Shown here one piece after another: positions 53,503 to 64,000 of a stretch of DNA of 64,000 nucleotides. Source of the stretch: Saussurea involucrata. Its lineage: Eukaryota > Streptophyta > Magnoliopsida > Asterales > Asteraceae. The translations under genes were made by a program, and so were the position numbers. Positions within the stretch are counted from its first letter, which is position 1. Each line of letters begins with the position of its first letter. Below the pieces are notes generated by a model. It was not told the origin of the DNA, searched no databases, and saw only the letters and a program-made list of their open reading frames with translations. The DNA is taken from contig CM066320.1 of assembly GCA_033807775.1 (NCBI GenBank), forward strand, positions 181,570,784-181,634,783, given 5' to 3'.

Positions 53503-55974
53503 GCATGACGTTCTTTTATGTAACATGAAATTTTCACGATTTGAAGTAAATATGTAAATATCAATTTTGATCGAAAATGAGTCAGCCTGTACGGGTGTAT
53601 GTTTAAAGAAAAAGCGATTTCAGTTACGTCGCACAATGGAATTTCGAGCTTAACGATTTGCAAAATATTTCACACTTTTCATGATAAGTTAAATTGCTAC
53701 AAAAAGGTCAAGAAAACGTTTGCCAGCAAAACTTTTATAATCAAAATGAGTATTGACCAGTTGATATCATATAAATGAGTGTGAGAACCGACTGGTTTAC
53801 TTGGTGTCGGTAATTTTTTTCAGAATTGGGTCGTATGAAAGGATTTTCATTCAATGTATTACTGTCATATTAACATCGTTCGGATTGAGTAAGGTTAAAG
53901 TTCACGGGGAGATGCGTGTGAACGATTCTCGAGATCGTTGTACAAGGCATTGGAGTTATGAGAATGTTGGGGTCATGTGTACCCAAGTTGTTCCAAGTGT
54001 TGTTTATTTTAAAATAATAAAATGTGCAAAATGATTTATTGATCGCGTTGTCGTGCATGAAGGCTATGAACTCACTAGGTCGTAGAATACTATATGTTAA
54101 GCTAAGGAAGAACTCCGAGAGTGGGGAGGTGTTGGACAAATCAGGGAAGAATGTTTGTAGTTTTGGTATATGTGTTCAAGAGGAGAGTTGGACAGGGGAA
54201 TAGTCGAAAGTGGATTATAGTGTCAGTTGTATGAGGGTCTGTACCCTGGTTCGGTAACTGAAAACACGATTGTCAAGGGACGGTTGCATCCGGAGGAAGG
54301 ACTTGAAGCCTCCAAGGTGTTGGTATTAGCAACTCGTTATGAGTAGTGTGGTGAGGCAGAAATGAGACATCCTCGTTGGCGAATAAGAGTTTTGAGGTGA
54401 GCTTGTAATATTGATGTTACATGAGTAAATTTTGATATTAGGAAGACGGAATATGAAGTTGATTATGATATGTTGGAAGGATTTGGTTCCGTAAGGAACC
54501 CATGTTTAAGAATAGGTTAAGAAAGTATCAACAAGTTGACTATTGATGTTGAAGTCGGCAGTGGTGTAAGTTGGCTGAGGCCGAAGACTTGAACCAGGAG
54601 AGTGAAAGTTGACAGAACACCTTGTAGAGGTGTTAGGTAGTGAGAGACTACTGTTTTGGGTAAGCGTTCTACTTACGAGGTATGGATGGTTCGTAGAAGG
54701 ATAAGGTATGTAGCACGAACGGAACGAGTGTGTAAATTATATCGTTCATTGAAGGAATGTGCCCTGTTTATGTAAGGGCTCGGATCGTAAAGAGCTAGCA
54801 AGAACGATTACTTTTGAGCTAATTGGGAACTAGGGAGTTATAGTTCAACTAGAGTGAGAAAGGACAAAGTAGCGTGATAGACTCGATTATTTATGCGGGA
54901 GAATTTGAAGGCGAGTTTGAATTGTGTATGAATGGCCATGAGAGATTTGGTCTGCAGTGTGATGTTATGGGTGAGGAATGTACAGTTATGTAGTGGCAAT
55001 AATTGCCAAGTTATATGTGCCAGCTAGTGTTGTAGTAATGTGATGTTAGAAAGATGAAGCATTAGATGGAAGCCTTTTCGGGATTTCGGTTGAGGTGTGC
55101 GAAATGTTAAGCAAGTGGTTGGAGCACGTAGTTGTAAGTGGCAGTGTGATACGTCTATTATCGGAGTAGAATGTTAGAGCAGTAGTGGGTGCTTGCCCAA
55201 ATGAAAGTCCAAGCGTTTTTGCTATGTGAATCGCTAAGTAAGTATATTCTTGAAAACACTGTAAGTTTAAAGAAGATGATGGATGGGTTAATCAAAATGT
55301 GGTGTAGTAGATGCGAAATCTTTTAAGAATGAGAATTGTTTCCTATGGGTGAAAGGATTATCCGAGAAGGTAATAGTTGAAGATCAAAGAATGTGTAGTA
55401 ACAGCAAACACTAGTGTCAGTTCGAGGTGATTTGGTTGAATGCATTAAGTGAGAATTTTAGTGCAACCGTTTGGTTATGTACAGTAATGAGGAAGTATTT
55501 TCAGCATGGAAATTGTCGGAAGAGAGGGGCAAGTAATGTTGGTGGGCAGTGCTCAACGCTAACGTGGGGAGGTGAAGATAGTATGTCGGAACAAGTGAGT
55601 AGGTTGGAGGTAGTAAGCTTGACAGTAACACCGAAAGGTGGATGGTACGTGCGAAATGAGTGTTTTAATCGCAGTGGGTTGCAAACTGTCCACAGTGGGA
55701 AGTGTAAGTGTACACTGTCCACTATGATCGTCACAACAAGTAATAGTTGGTAAAATACCAGAATCGAATGCACAAAGACTGGGCAATCAAGACAATACGG
55801 TTCTCATGAGCTCCTTTTACAGGTTTCAATAACAGAAGAAAATAATACTTTGGTTTAGTTGGTGAAATAGCTACTTTTAACGATTTACTAAAGATTTAAA
55901 AGAAGGAATGTAGGTTAGATTTTCCCTAGATTTTATACTAAATACTTGGTCTTTAAAATGATCCTTGTATTCGA
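53503..55974 (+). other. Probable decayed interior of element A, 3' part; no gene seen
   Basis: After removal of B it continues from 44650. Composition resembles the interior of B. No open frame has a recognisable domain, and no 3' LTR of A appears. Near 54067 ACTCACTAGG occurs, but without the paired stem. Confidence 0.4.
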
Positions 55975-57234
55975 GGTGGGCATTTTCGCTAGAAAAGCCC
56001 GGTTACAAAATACTCACACCGTTTAGATAAAAATCACATACTCTTAGTATTTATTGTTTTGTCAATGGTAATCTCAAAGATGGACCTTTTCAGGCCTCGG
56101 TGGAATGTGTAGAGACAAATACTCTAAGTGTTTTTAGATACACCAACTAACTTTCCTACTACTCCAGTGGTTAGCTCACTGTGCCGACCTCACTTTCGTA
56201 AGTGTCATAATAATTCTTTCGAATCCCCTAGCATCATCCAAGCTCGTGTCACTGCGTTCTACTCATTTCTGAGTTAAGAACTAGATATTAGATCCTTGCA
56301 AGTGATCGGCTTGTTCGCATCCTTGGGCATGAATCGAGAATGAATGACCAAAACAACAAATATTCCAAGTATAAAGATTACTCAAGCATTTTTAATAAAA
56401 TCCAGGTACTTCTCCTTCCTACATCCCTAAGGATGTTTAGCCCATAACTAAAGTAAAGAAAGCAAAAGAGTAGAAGTTGCACATAATAAAACTGAAAGTG
56501 ACTTGAATTTAGCCCACAGTGGGGAACGAGAATTCGCCCCTGTCACTGTGTATTACGAATTACAAGAAAGAAATACAGAAATTTAAAGTTAACTAATGCA
56601 GTAAAATAAAGAACTAAAGTTACACTAATGTAGTAGTTGAGAGAATTCAAGACTAAACAATATCTAGCAAAAACTACTACTTGACTTGAATTCTAAGAAT
56701 GTAAAAACATCATCATTGAATGCCACCCCAAGGCCTCATTAAATACTAGGAGGAAGGTATGGGCATGGCACAAAACCATGGTTTAGTCCCATGTTTCAGA
56801 TCTGCAGATTTGCACACCATGCCTTGAATAGTAAACACCTTTTCACCAAATGTTGCTTTATAGTACAAGGTTGTTGTACTTTTCACTATTCCTCTTTAAG
56901 GAACGCATGTCCTCCTTTACTTCATTTGACCTGCTCTTTGACCCATTCTTTTCTCCATAAATGCTTAAATCCCAGCTGCTACTTTCTTTCTCTTTTTCCT
57001 TTTCGTCATCTCAGGAGTGGGGAGCGGAGTGGGCACTTCGCAAGTCACTGTGGATAAAAATCGTGAAAAACACCCAAACTCCACCAAATAATTTATTAAA
57101 GACCATGGTTCACTCATTTTGCTCGTTTTCATGAAATATACCAAGAATGGGGGTTTTAAGAAGTGAAATGGCTAAAATTGACAAAATAAAAAGGAAAATA
57201 AAAGGAAATAATAACTCTAAAAATAGAGTTATCA
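55975..57234 (-). repeat. Athila-like LTR G2, 3' LTR of a minus-strand element (left edge approximate)
   Basis: The inner end reads AATAGAGTTATCA in the plus reading, like LTR G1. Interior order (TAGCCCATAACTAAA, CCCACAGTGGGG, AATTACAAGAAAG) parallels G1 at 15200-15300. The outer edge is uncertain; TGGGCATTTTCGCTAG near 55976 is a candidate. The rest of the element extends past the window. Confidence 0.6.
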
Positions 57235-57280
57235 CAACCTCAAACTTAAATCATTACTTGTCCCCAAGTAATAAAAAGAA
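57235..57280 (-). other. Polypurine-side sequence of element G2
   Basis: On the minus strand it reads ACTTGGGGACAAGTAATG and then TTTAAGTTTGAGGTTG directly before the LTR. I know this sequence type from the 3' end of Athila-like interiors. Confidence 0.55.
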
Positions 57281-58265
57281 AGAAATAAAATGAAAAACAA
57301 TGCATTTGAACCTTGAGGGACTTACATACTTCTTGACTTGAATGGGCATTGATCTCCTTCCTTCGATACTTCCTTCGGTCCCAAACTTAAAAACTTCACT
57401 TTTGTACTTGACGAAATCTTTCCCTTGTTTACCATTTGATCAATAGGGCTTTCTTGGGTTTGAAGGGTTTATGGCTTTGAATCTTTTCCCAAGGGTTTTG
57501 GCAAGAATTTCCAAACATGGACCGAAGATCTCGCTTTGAGATTTTTATTTCAAGAAGTGGGTGTTTAGTATTTTGCAATGATAAGTACGTACACTTTCAG
57601 GCTTTATTTGGGTATGGCTATTTTTGTGAAAGTGGGTATTCTGATGGTCCAGAATAGGCACACCATCTTTTTCTGGGAGTGAGCACTTTGATGGTCCAGA
57701 AAAGGCACACCATCAATTTTGTTAGTGATACTCCGATTTTCTTCTGTTTTTGTATTTTTGTATTCTCTCTTTTTTTTAGGAGGGGGTATGGCTTACCCAC
57801 CTCAAACTTGGACTTCACAGTGTCCCCACTGTGGGCAAACTGGAAGTCACTCTGGAAATTCCCACCTCAAACTTAAAATCTCACAGTGTCCCCACTGTGA
57901 CATGGAATTATGGTGCAAAGGAGGTGGTTGTGGGTACAAAAAGGATCGTGTTTGGATGCGAAAAATGACCTATATCATTTCACGGGACAAGTTGAGATTT
58001 GTACTTACAAAAGGGACTTTTTTAAGTCGGAAGCCGGAAGTTGTACCTTGAAATGGAAACGAGATCAAACAAGCATTCAAACAATCAATCTGTTAGTACC
58101 CAAAAGTACCTACCTATTGGTAGGATTTTCATGCATCGATAAACCAAAAGGAAATATGTAGCAAACATTGTCAAAGCCTAGCCATAGGCACAAAATATAA
58201 AACAAACAGAAATTAAAATTGTTTTAGGGAGAAAACGAGTGAAACCATTGTTTTTAACAAACCAA
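57281..58265 (-). other. 3' untranslated interior of element G2
   Basis: No open frame of note. It contains CCCCACTGTGGG-type words near 57823 and 57890 and a duplicated GATGGTCCAGAA segment (57640-57715). Confidence 0.5.
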
Positions 58266-58929
58266 TCATGGAGTCGGGGTTGCATCCGGTGAACTTGCGG
58301 CGTCGTCCTCTTCAAACTCGTCATCACTGGCATATGTCGGGCAGATATCTTCTGGAAATTCTGGGAGTTGAGCTGCTAACACCGGGTTGGCCTCTTTCAT
58401 AATCTGGCCCATCACCTCATCCCGCTCTCTCGTATACATCCAAATTTTTTTGGTGGCCCTGTTTTGATACCTTTGCTCACCTTCCAGCAAATCGATTCGA
58501 TACGTGAGCTTTTTTAAAGCTCTCAGGATCTCAGCCATTTGGTTGTTTGAACTTTCTGCAGCGGCTGGACGGAGTGGTGTACGAGGTGTTCGCACAATGT
58601 GTTCCTCAGCAATGCCCGCAGTGGGGTTAACGGTCCCCACTGTGGGGATATCTTCAGCAGGCTCGTTGGGAGGAGTGGTGATGCATCTTCCCATTTTTCG
58701 GACTGTTGCCACACTGATGTTACTTGTGGAATCAAACCACTGATCCTCCACAGCTGAGGGTACACCTGCTTCTATCATCAATAAACTAATAAGGCAAGGT
58801 AGGGGCAAGTTTACCTTCTTTCGGGTTCGCGTCTGATCAATGGCCGCATGCATGACAATTCCTACGTTAATCCTTTTTCCAGCGAGAATGGAGTATAATA
58901 AGGCACACTTATGCATTGACAAAGTTGTA

Positions 58930-60579
58930 GGGAAATTGACGAAAATAGCCATACCATCAAACCATATTAAGAAAATAGACATTCCCTCTCCCAGATTGCA
59001 AAAATAGCCACGGGTCCGCACTCGAATCCAATGCGGACCGCACTCGAACCCAAAGCGACGTCGTTTAAAGGCTTAAATGATTTTTTTTAAATTTGGATGC
59101 GGCACCGCACTTGCGGAGAAAGAGAAGTGTAGAATTGGGATTTTAATTTGCAATTTACATTTTTAACCCCTATACTTATTTACTTACTTTACTTTATACC
59201 TTTTAGTTTCATAATTTAATTTTACATTTAACACATATAATCGTTTATTAACTAAAATACGTTAAAAAAATACGTTTTAATTTTAACAAGTTATACCATT
59301 ATAATCGTCTCTTCGATATGTTCGAAATGAGCCAAATATTGAATTTTTTTTATTTATATATTTTAATATATCATATAGACTACATAAAAAATAAGTTTTA
59401 AAAAATAATTTTTAACAAATAATTTTAATAAAAATATTTTAATATATATCATATATGATTATTATGTTAATGCGCGATAGGAGTGTAAAACAAAATTGAA
59501 AATACGTTAAAAATGAATTTTAAATATAAAAAATATTTTTTATGTAGTGTATATGATATATATTAAAATATATAAATCAAAAAAATTCAATATTGGACTC
59601 ATTTCGAACGTATCGAAGAGACGATTACAATGGTGTAGCTTGTTAAAATTAAAACGTATTTTTAACGTATTTTAGTTAATAAACGATTATATGTGTTAGA
59701 TGTAAAATTTAAATTATGAAAGTAAAAGGTATAAAGTAAAGTAAGTAAATAAGTATAAAGGTTGAAAGTGTAAATTTCATATATGGCCCGCTACATGTGA
59801 TTTTAATTTGATATTTACACTTTCAACCCCTATACTTATTTACTTACTTTACTTTATACCTTTTAGTTTCATAATTTTAATTTTACATTTAACATATATA
59901 TCGTTTATTAACTAAAATACGTTAAAAATACGTTTTAATTTTAACAAGTTACACCATTATAATCGTCTCTTCGATACGTTCGAAATGAGCCCAATATTGA
60001 ATTTTTTTTGATTTATCTATTTTAATACATATCATATACACTACATAAAAAATAAGTTTTAAAAAATAATTTTAATAAAAAATATTTTAATATATATCAT
60101 ATATGATTATTATGTTAATGCGATAGGAGTGTAAAACAAAATTGAAAATATGTTAAAAAATGAATTTTAAATATAAAAAATATTTTATATGTAGTGTATA
60201 TGATATATACTAAAATATATAAATCAAAAAAATTCAACATTGGGCTCATTTCGAGCGTATCGAATAGACGATTATAATGGTGTAACTTGTTAAAATTAAA
60301 ACGTATTTTTTTAACGTTTTTCAGTTAATAAACGATTATATGTGTTAAATGTAAAATTAAATTATGAAACTAAAAGGTATAAAGTAAAGTAAATAAATAA
60401 GTATAGGGGTTGAAAGTGTAAATTGAAAATTCAATTCATAATTTGAGGAAGAGGTCCGCATCCGCAAGTGAAGAGCCGCATCCGCAAGTGAGGAGCCATG
60501 GCTATTTGGGTAAAATGGGAGAGAGAATGGCTATTTTCTCAAAGTCGTTTTTTGGTATGGCTATTTTCGTCAATTTCCC
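58930..60579. mobile_element. Mutator-like non-autonomous foldback element (1,650 bp), TSD CAAAGTTGTA
   Basis: The termini GGGAAATTGACGAAAATAG and its reverse complement begin inverted repeats of about 100 bp. A perfect 10-bp duplication CAAAGTTGTA (58920-58929, 60580-60589) fits the 9-11 bp of Mutator-like elements. The interior is two tandem copies of a hairpin-forming unit of about 630 bp. No transposase is present. The insertion splits the G2 ORF. Confidence 0.88.
59150..60435. repeat. Two tandem long-hairpin units inside the Mutator-like element
   Basis: Each unit (about 59150-59785 and 59800-60435) has arms of about 240 bp. The left arm begins CCCCTATACTTATTTACTTA and includes AATCGTCTCTTCGATA; the right arm is its near reverse complement. 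An AT-rich loop lies between. Confidence 0.8.
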
Positions 60580-61186
60580 CAAAGTTGTATCGTGTGATGT
60601 CGGGGACAAAGAGGCACGAAGAAATTGGAACCAAACAACGGCCTCGGTAGTGAGGGAGCTAGCGTTTAGACACCTTCTCTGGCCATCTTTATTCCATGGC
60701 TTCCCCTCGGCTGCTATCTCTCGTAAAATGAGATCCTCATCCACCGGGGTCATCTTCTTTAAAAACTGCGCAAACTCACAAACACCCGGGCTCCTTCTTC
60801 CCAATACCCGGTTAATCGCTCCTGGATTATAACTGACTTGTATTCCCCGAACCATCATAGTGTGGTCCTGTAACACCCTAAAAACAGGGCCAATTTAAAC
60901 CTTAAAATTTGCTACAAGTTATGATCGTAAAACTTCAAACTTCTATAACCTGAGGATCAAATGTAACGGTTTTATATACAATGCATCTAATTCAAATAAC
61001 CAATTAATCTAATCATACATCACAATCAGATTAATTAAGTTATCTAATCCTTTGTCCCAAAAGCATCAAAAGAACAGCTAGATCCTCCGTTATCTCTAAG
61101 TTTAAGTCTTTCCAAAAGATCCTCATCACACTTTCCCGCTTACTTCCCGGAGCTTGTACCTGGTAAGAAAATTCAACTTGAAACAT

Positions 61187-61200
61187 TAGGCTTTCGCCTA
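61187..61200 (-). other. Conserved intron-end hairpin in C2
   Basis: TAGGC-GAAA-GCCTA on the minus strand, as in C1, about 27 nt before the acceptor at 61160. Confidence 0.6.
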
Positions 61201-62274
61201 GTGAGAATATTCAAATCAAATTAAAGTTAAACAATTAAAATCTCAACAGATAAAACAAACCTGTTCTCACCCATCTTACCGTACAACAACTCATTTCAAT
61301 ACTGGGAATCTACCCCACTCCCATAATATTCGTCTAGCCATAATATCACTATCAAGAGTTTACTATAAATCATCCCAGATTCAAAGTCATTACTCTTATC
61401 TAAGAAATTACAAGTCAAAACCTGCCTATTTCTTAATCCGGAAGTAGAGATTACAAATTACTTTATGCCTATCTCTAATCTTCCTTTCACAACGGGAAAT
61501 CTCCGATCTTCCCTATAAAATGGAAATCTCCGATCTTCCATTCGAAATGGGAATTACAAATCAAAATCTGCCTATTCCACATTTCACGTCCTCGCCATCT
61601 CAGAATCACTGACCCCAATGGGATTAATATATCGTGATACACAACCGGGGCCCTCACGATGATTCAAGATACGCTCATTCACTAGAAATTACATCCCTTG
61701 GTCAAATGGCAAGTATTTCGGTTCCCATTAGACCGTACCCAGGTGCCCTACTATGACCGGATGCCTATTTCTAGCAATCGCCACACAATACATAATTATT
61801 ATTACCCTTACTATTATATGTGCATAACATACAATATATTCATCTCCAAAACATATTCTATATATATAAACATTTATAAAGAATATTAATAGTTTTGACA
61901 CCTCGACTTCTTAACTATCCCCTCATTGCCATTTAGCACGGGGATCAACATATCATAACTTTTAGCCATCTATTTGGACTCATTATTGATTAAGACGAGT
62001 CATTTATTAACATGCTCAGACATACATAATACATATCTATTTTAATATTAATTGCTGAATTTTAAAGAGAGTTGAATAAACTCACCTGGTATGAAGTCAC
62101 ACTTCTTTTATTTCTTTTAAAGACGTGGGAACTTCTGTCTTCACCACCACAGTTTACTGTAATATCCAATATACAAATATACTGATATTAATTTACAGAA
62201 CAGAACTCTCTAAAACTAAGAATCCTTATCATCTAAAAATCTTCGTCTTAAGTCGCAACCAACTAAATATTAAA

Positions 62275-62580
62275 ATCTCTTGTCGCAATGCACAGTGCAA
62301 GTCGTAATCAACCACTGCGACATGGTTACCATGTCGCAACCTTCTATTGCGATTTCAACCCCAAGTCGCAACCTTCTATTGCGACTTCAACACCAAGTCG
62401 CAACCTTCTATTGCGACTTCACTACCAAGTCGCAACCTTCTATTGCGACTTTACCACCAAGTCGCAACCTTCTATTGCGACTTTACCACCAAGCCGCAAC
62501 CTTCTATTGCGACTTCACCTCCTTGTCGTTCTTAAGGCTGCGACATTCATGAATGTCGCAATGCATTGTTGCGACATGCT
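62275..62580. repeat. Inverted array of GTCGCAA / TTGCGAC words in C2
   Basis: At least seven near-identical units of GTCGCAACCTTCTATTGCGA occur. Each can form a hairpin. The array is more regular than in C1. The ATFYCDF-type frames here are artefacts. Confidence 0.85.
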
Positions 62581-64000
62581 TGAATGTCTCAACCCACTGA
62601 AATTATCTAAAACCCAGATTTTATACTTTTAAGTTATGTTTGGTTCTGTAAATATGCAGATATGTTTAATACCCCTAACATAACATATCTATAAATTCAG
62701 ATTCTCATAATCATCCAAAATCACCAAAACCCATTTCTAAGTTTATAGTAAACTTATAATCTAAATAACATCAATTAAGGTGAAGAACATACCTTGATTT
62801 CACACAGGTTTACACCCTAATATCCAGCTGAAATCTTGCTTCCTTCTTCCTCTTTTCCTTCTTCGCTTCTATCTCTCTCTCTTGTTTACACCGTACACAC
62901 CACACACATAAGACACAAGATAGAATGAAAAGAAGATTTTTTCCTTCCACTTAAAGAAAGAGGCGGTGGTGGGGTGGGAGTTTCACTTCTCACCCCTAAA
63001 CTTCCAACTATTGACAACTTTCACCCTCAAACTTATAAATTAAAATTAAGGTTTACCCCTAACTTATTATTCCATAAAAATGATTCGACGTAACTTATTC
63101 GGGGTTAAACTCTAAAATTAATTTATCAAATAATTAATCATAACTTATCAATTAATTATACTCAATTAATTAATAAAACCTGACATCAATATTTATGAAA
63201 ATTTGAGATGTTACAGGTCCTTAGCTTGAGAGGCCTCGGCGTAAAATTCACGTACTAAAGAGGCATTGGCGCGTCTATTGGCAGCGGCTAATATCGACCA
63301 GTCTTGCGCCACAATTCTATCCTTAACAAATGGGTTGGCCTCAATGAAATCGGAGTCGAAACCCCTCTCTAAGTTCAATTTCTGTTTTGAAATGCATTCA
63401 TAATGGGCAGCCACTTCTGGAGTGGTGAACTGCCTGGGCACCCCACTGGGGGCATGCTCAGTGCCCACTGTGGATTGATGTGGGTTTTTGGCTTGGATTT
63501 GTTCATCCCCAACATCAATTTCCATAGAGGATGAACTTAAAGAGGGTTCAAGATTTTTACCTTTTCGTGACGCTTGTCTTTTTGGCTTCTTGATCGGTTC
63601 TTTCTGTGCCATGGTCACCTTAGACCTGGTGACCACTCCCTTCTTCCTCATGGCTCGAATAATGGGATTCTCCCCACTCTGGGCCTCTTTCAGAACTGCA
63701 TCCTTCTCTACATCATTTCCAAGTTTACTATACTGGTCCTGATAATCTTCCTCAACCTTACTCTGTAATTCCTCTTCTTCAGCAAATACCTCAGCCTCAA
63801 CCCTCTTTCTTTCCTCTTCAAAAATCTTCTCTTTTTCAGCCCTAATCCTTGCTTCCTCTAGTCTTCTTTCTTCCTCTTCTTTTCGGATTCTTTCCTCCTC
63901 CTCTCTTCGCCTCTTTTCGACTTCCTCTTTTCGTTTTCGAATGGCAGCCATTTTCTGATTGAACTCCTCCTCTAACCTTCTTTCTTCTTCCTCGGCTTGT

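Larger units (their letters stand above)
60869..63215 (-). mobile_element. Solo LTR C2 (2,347 bp), TSD GGTCC
   Basis: In the plus reading it runs from TGTAACACCC to GAGATGTTACA, with a perfect GGTCC duplication (60864-60868, 63216-63220). It is homologous to C1. Minus-strand signals: donor CAAG|GTATGT (62793/62792), acceptor TTACAG (62158), a 72-nt exon (62157-62086), donor CCAG|GTGAGT (62085), acceptor TTACCAG (61160), hairpin 61187-61200. It inserted in the G2 ORF. Confidence 0.88.
58266..64000 (-). pseudogene. Element G2 ORF (plant-transposon/gag-like protein), split by two insertions, 5' end beyond window
   Basis: Coding pieces on the minus strand are 64000-63216, 60863-60580 and 58919-58266 (stop). 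Removing the two insertions and one copy of each duplication leaves one frame of 573 codons with no stop or shift, open at the window edge. The N-part is a long Glu/Arg/Lys coiled coil, followed by a basic region. The middle contains QFTTPEVAAHYE, GFDSDFIEANP, LVREFYAEA and VSYNPGAINRVLG. The next part has WFQFLRASLSPTSHDTT, then HKCALLYSILAGKRINVG and PCLISLLMIEAGVP. I recognise the type as the plant 'putative transposon protein' ORFs found in Athila-like elements; its function is unknown. The C-terminus is acidic. It is broken now but was intact until recently. Confidence 0.8.

Noticed and set aside
54060..54110. Ninth copy of the intron-end hairpin (ACTCACTAGG at about 54067)
   Set aside because: The downstream arm cannot pair with TAGG, and no acceptor follows at the usual distance.
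62280..62632. Three overlapping frames with repeated ATFYCDF
   Set aside because: They are the inverted GTCGCAA array read in three phases.

Overview
The window is plant nuclear DNA, almost entirely nested transposable elements, with no convincing host gene. It is eudicot, and probably Asteraceae (inference): the long third ORF of the intact copia element resembles accessory ORFs I remember from Tanacetum and related composites, where they are often mis-annotated as host enzymes. Spliceosomal-type signals, tRNA-derived SINEs, MITEs, chromovirus-like and Athila-like gypsy LTRs and a pararetrovirus relic all fit a plant chromosome.

Layout. 1-685 is the end of a gypsy-type LTR (F). 686-9618 is AT-rich spacer with small DNA elements: a CACTA end, a SINE, four MITEs, microsatellites and tandem repeats. 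9619-14334 is a nest: LTR fragment D split by solo LTR C1 (TSD ATTCA), followed by orphan LTR A'. 14335-15818 is an Athila-like LTR (G1) with a tRNA-Asp-type primer site. 16415-19478 holds a MITE rich in GTTCGTTTA, a SINE, a hAT-like end, a foldback element and a dispersed repeat. 19479-30517 is a complete, very young Ty1/copia element of 11,039 bp with gag, pol and a third ORF of 912 aa; its 718-bp LTRs differ at one base. 31640-33703 is a truncated minus-strand gypsy copy. 34635-40569 is an old, decayed minus-strand copia element. 40600-41326 is an endogenous pararetrovirus fragment. 42023-43780 is gypsy LTR A, whose internal region was invaded by B (44656-53497), a young 8.8-kb LTR element with intact ends and no coding capacity. 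From about 55975 to beyond the right edge lies a minus-strand Athila-like element (G2) whose 573-codon ORF is split by a Mutator-like foldback element (58930-60579) and solo LTR C2 (60869-63215).

Main observation. The long gypsy-type LTRs of several families (F, A, A', A-minus, B, C, and partly D) look alike although their sequences differ. Each seems to carry a leader with two introns. In each, the end of intron 2 has a small hairpin, ACTCAC-stem-loop-stem-ACCC, about 30 nt before the acceptor. Stem bases change between families but pairing is kept. The introns hold arrays of short, family-specific palindromes or hairpins.

The young copia element shows a parallel. A TACTGCT-type motif is amplified in its LTR upstream of the LTR TATA box, in the 3' end of gag, and in a 17-bp array directly upstream of a second TATA box that precedes the third ORF. 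This suggests a second, internal promoter. Splice sites, RNA structures and promoters were read by eye and not tested.
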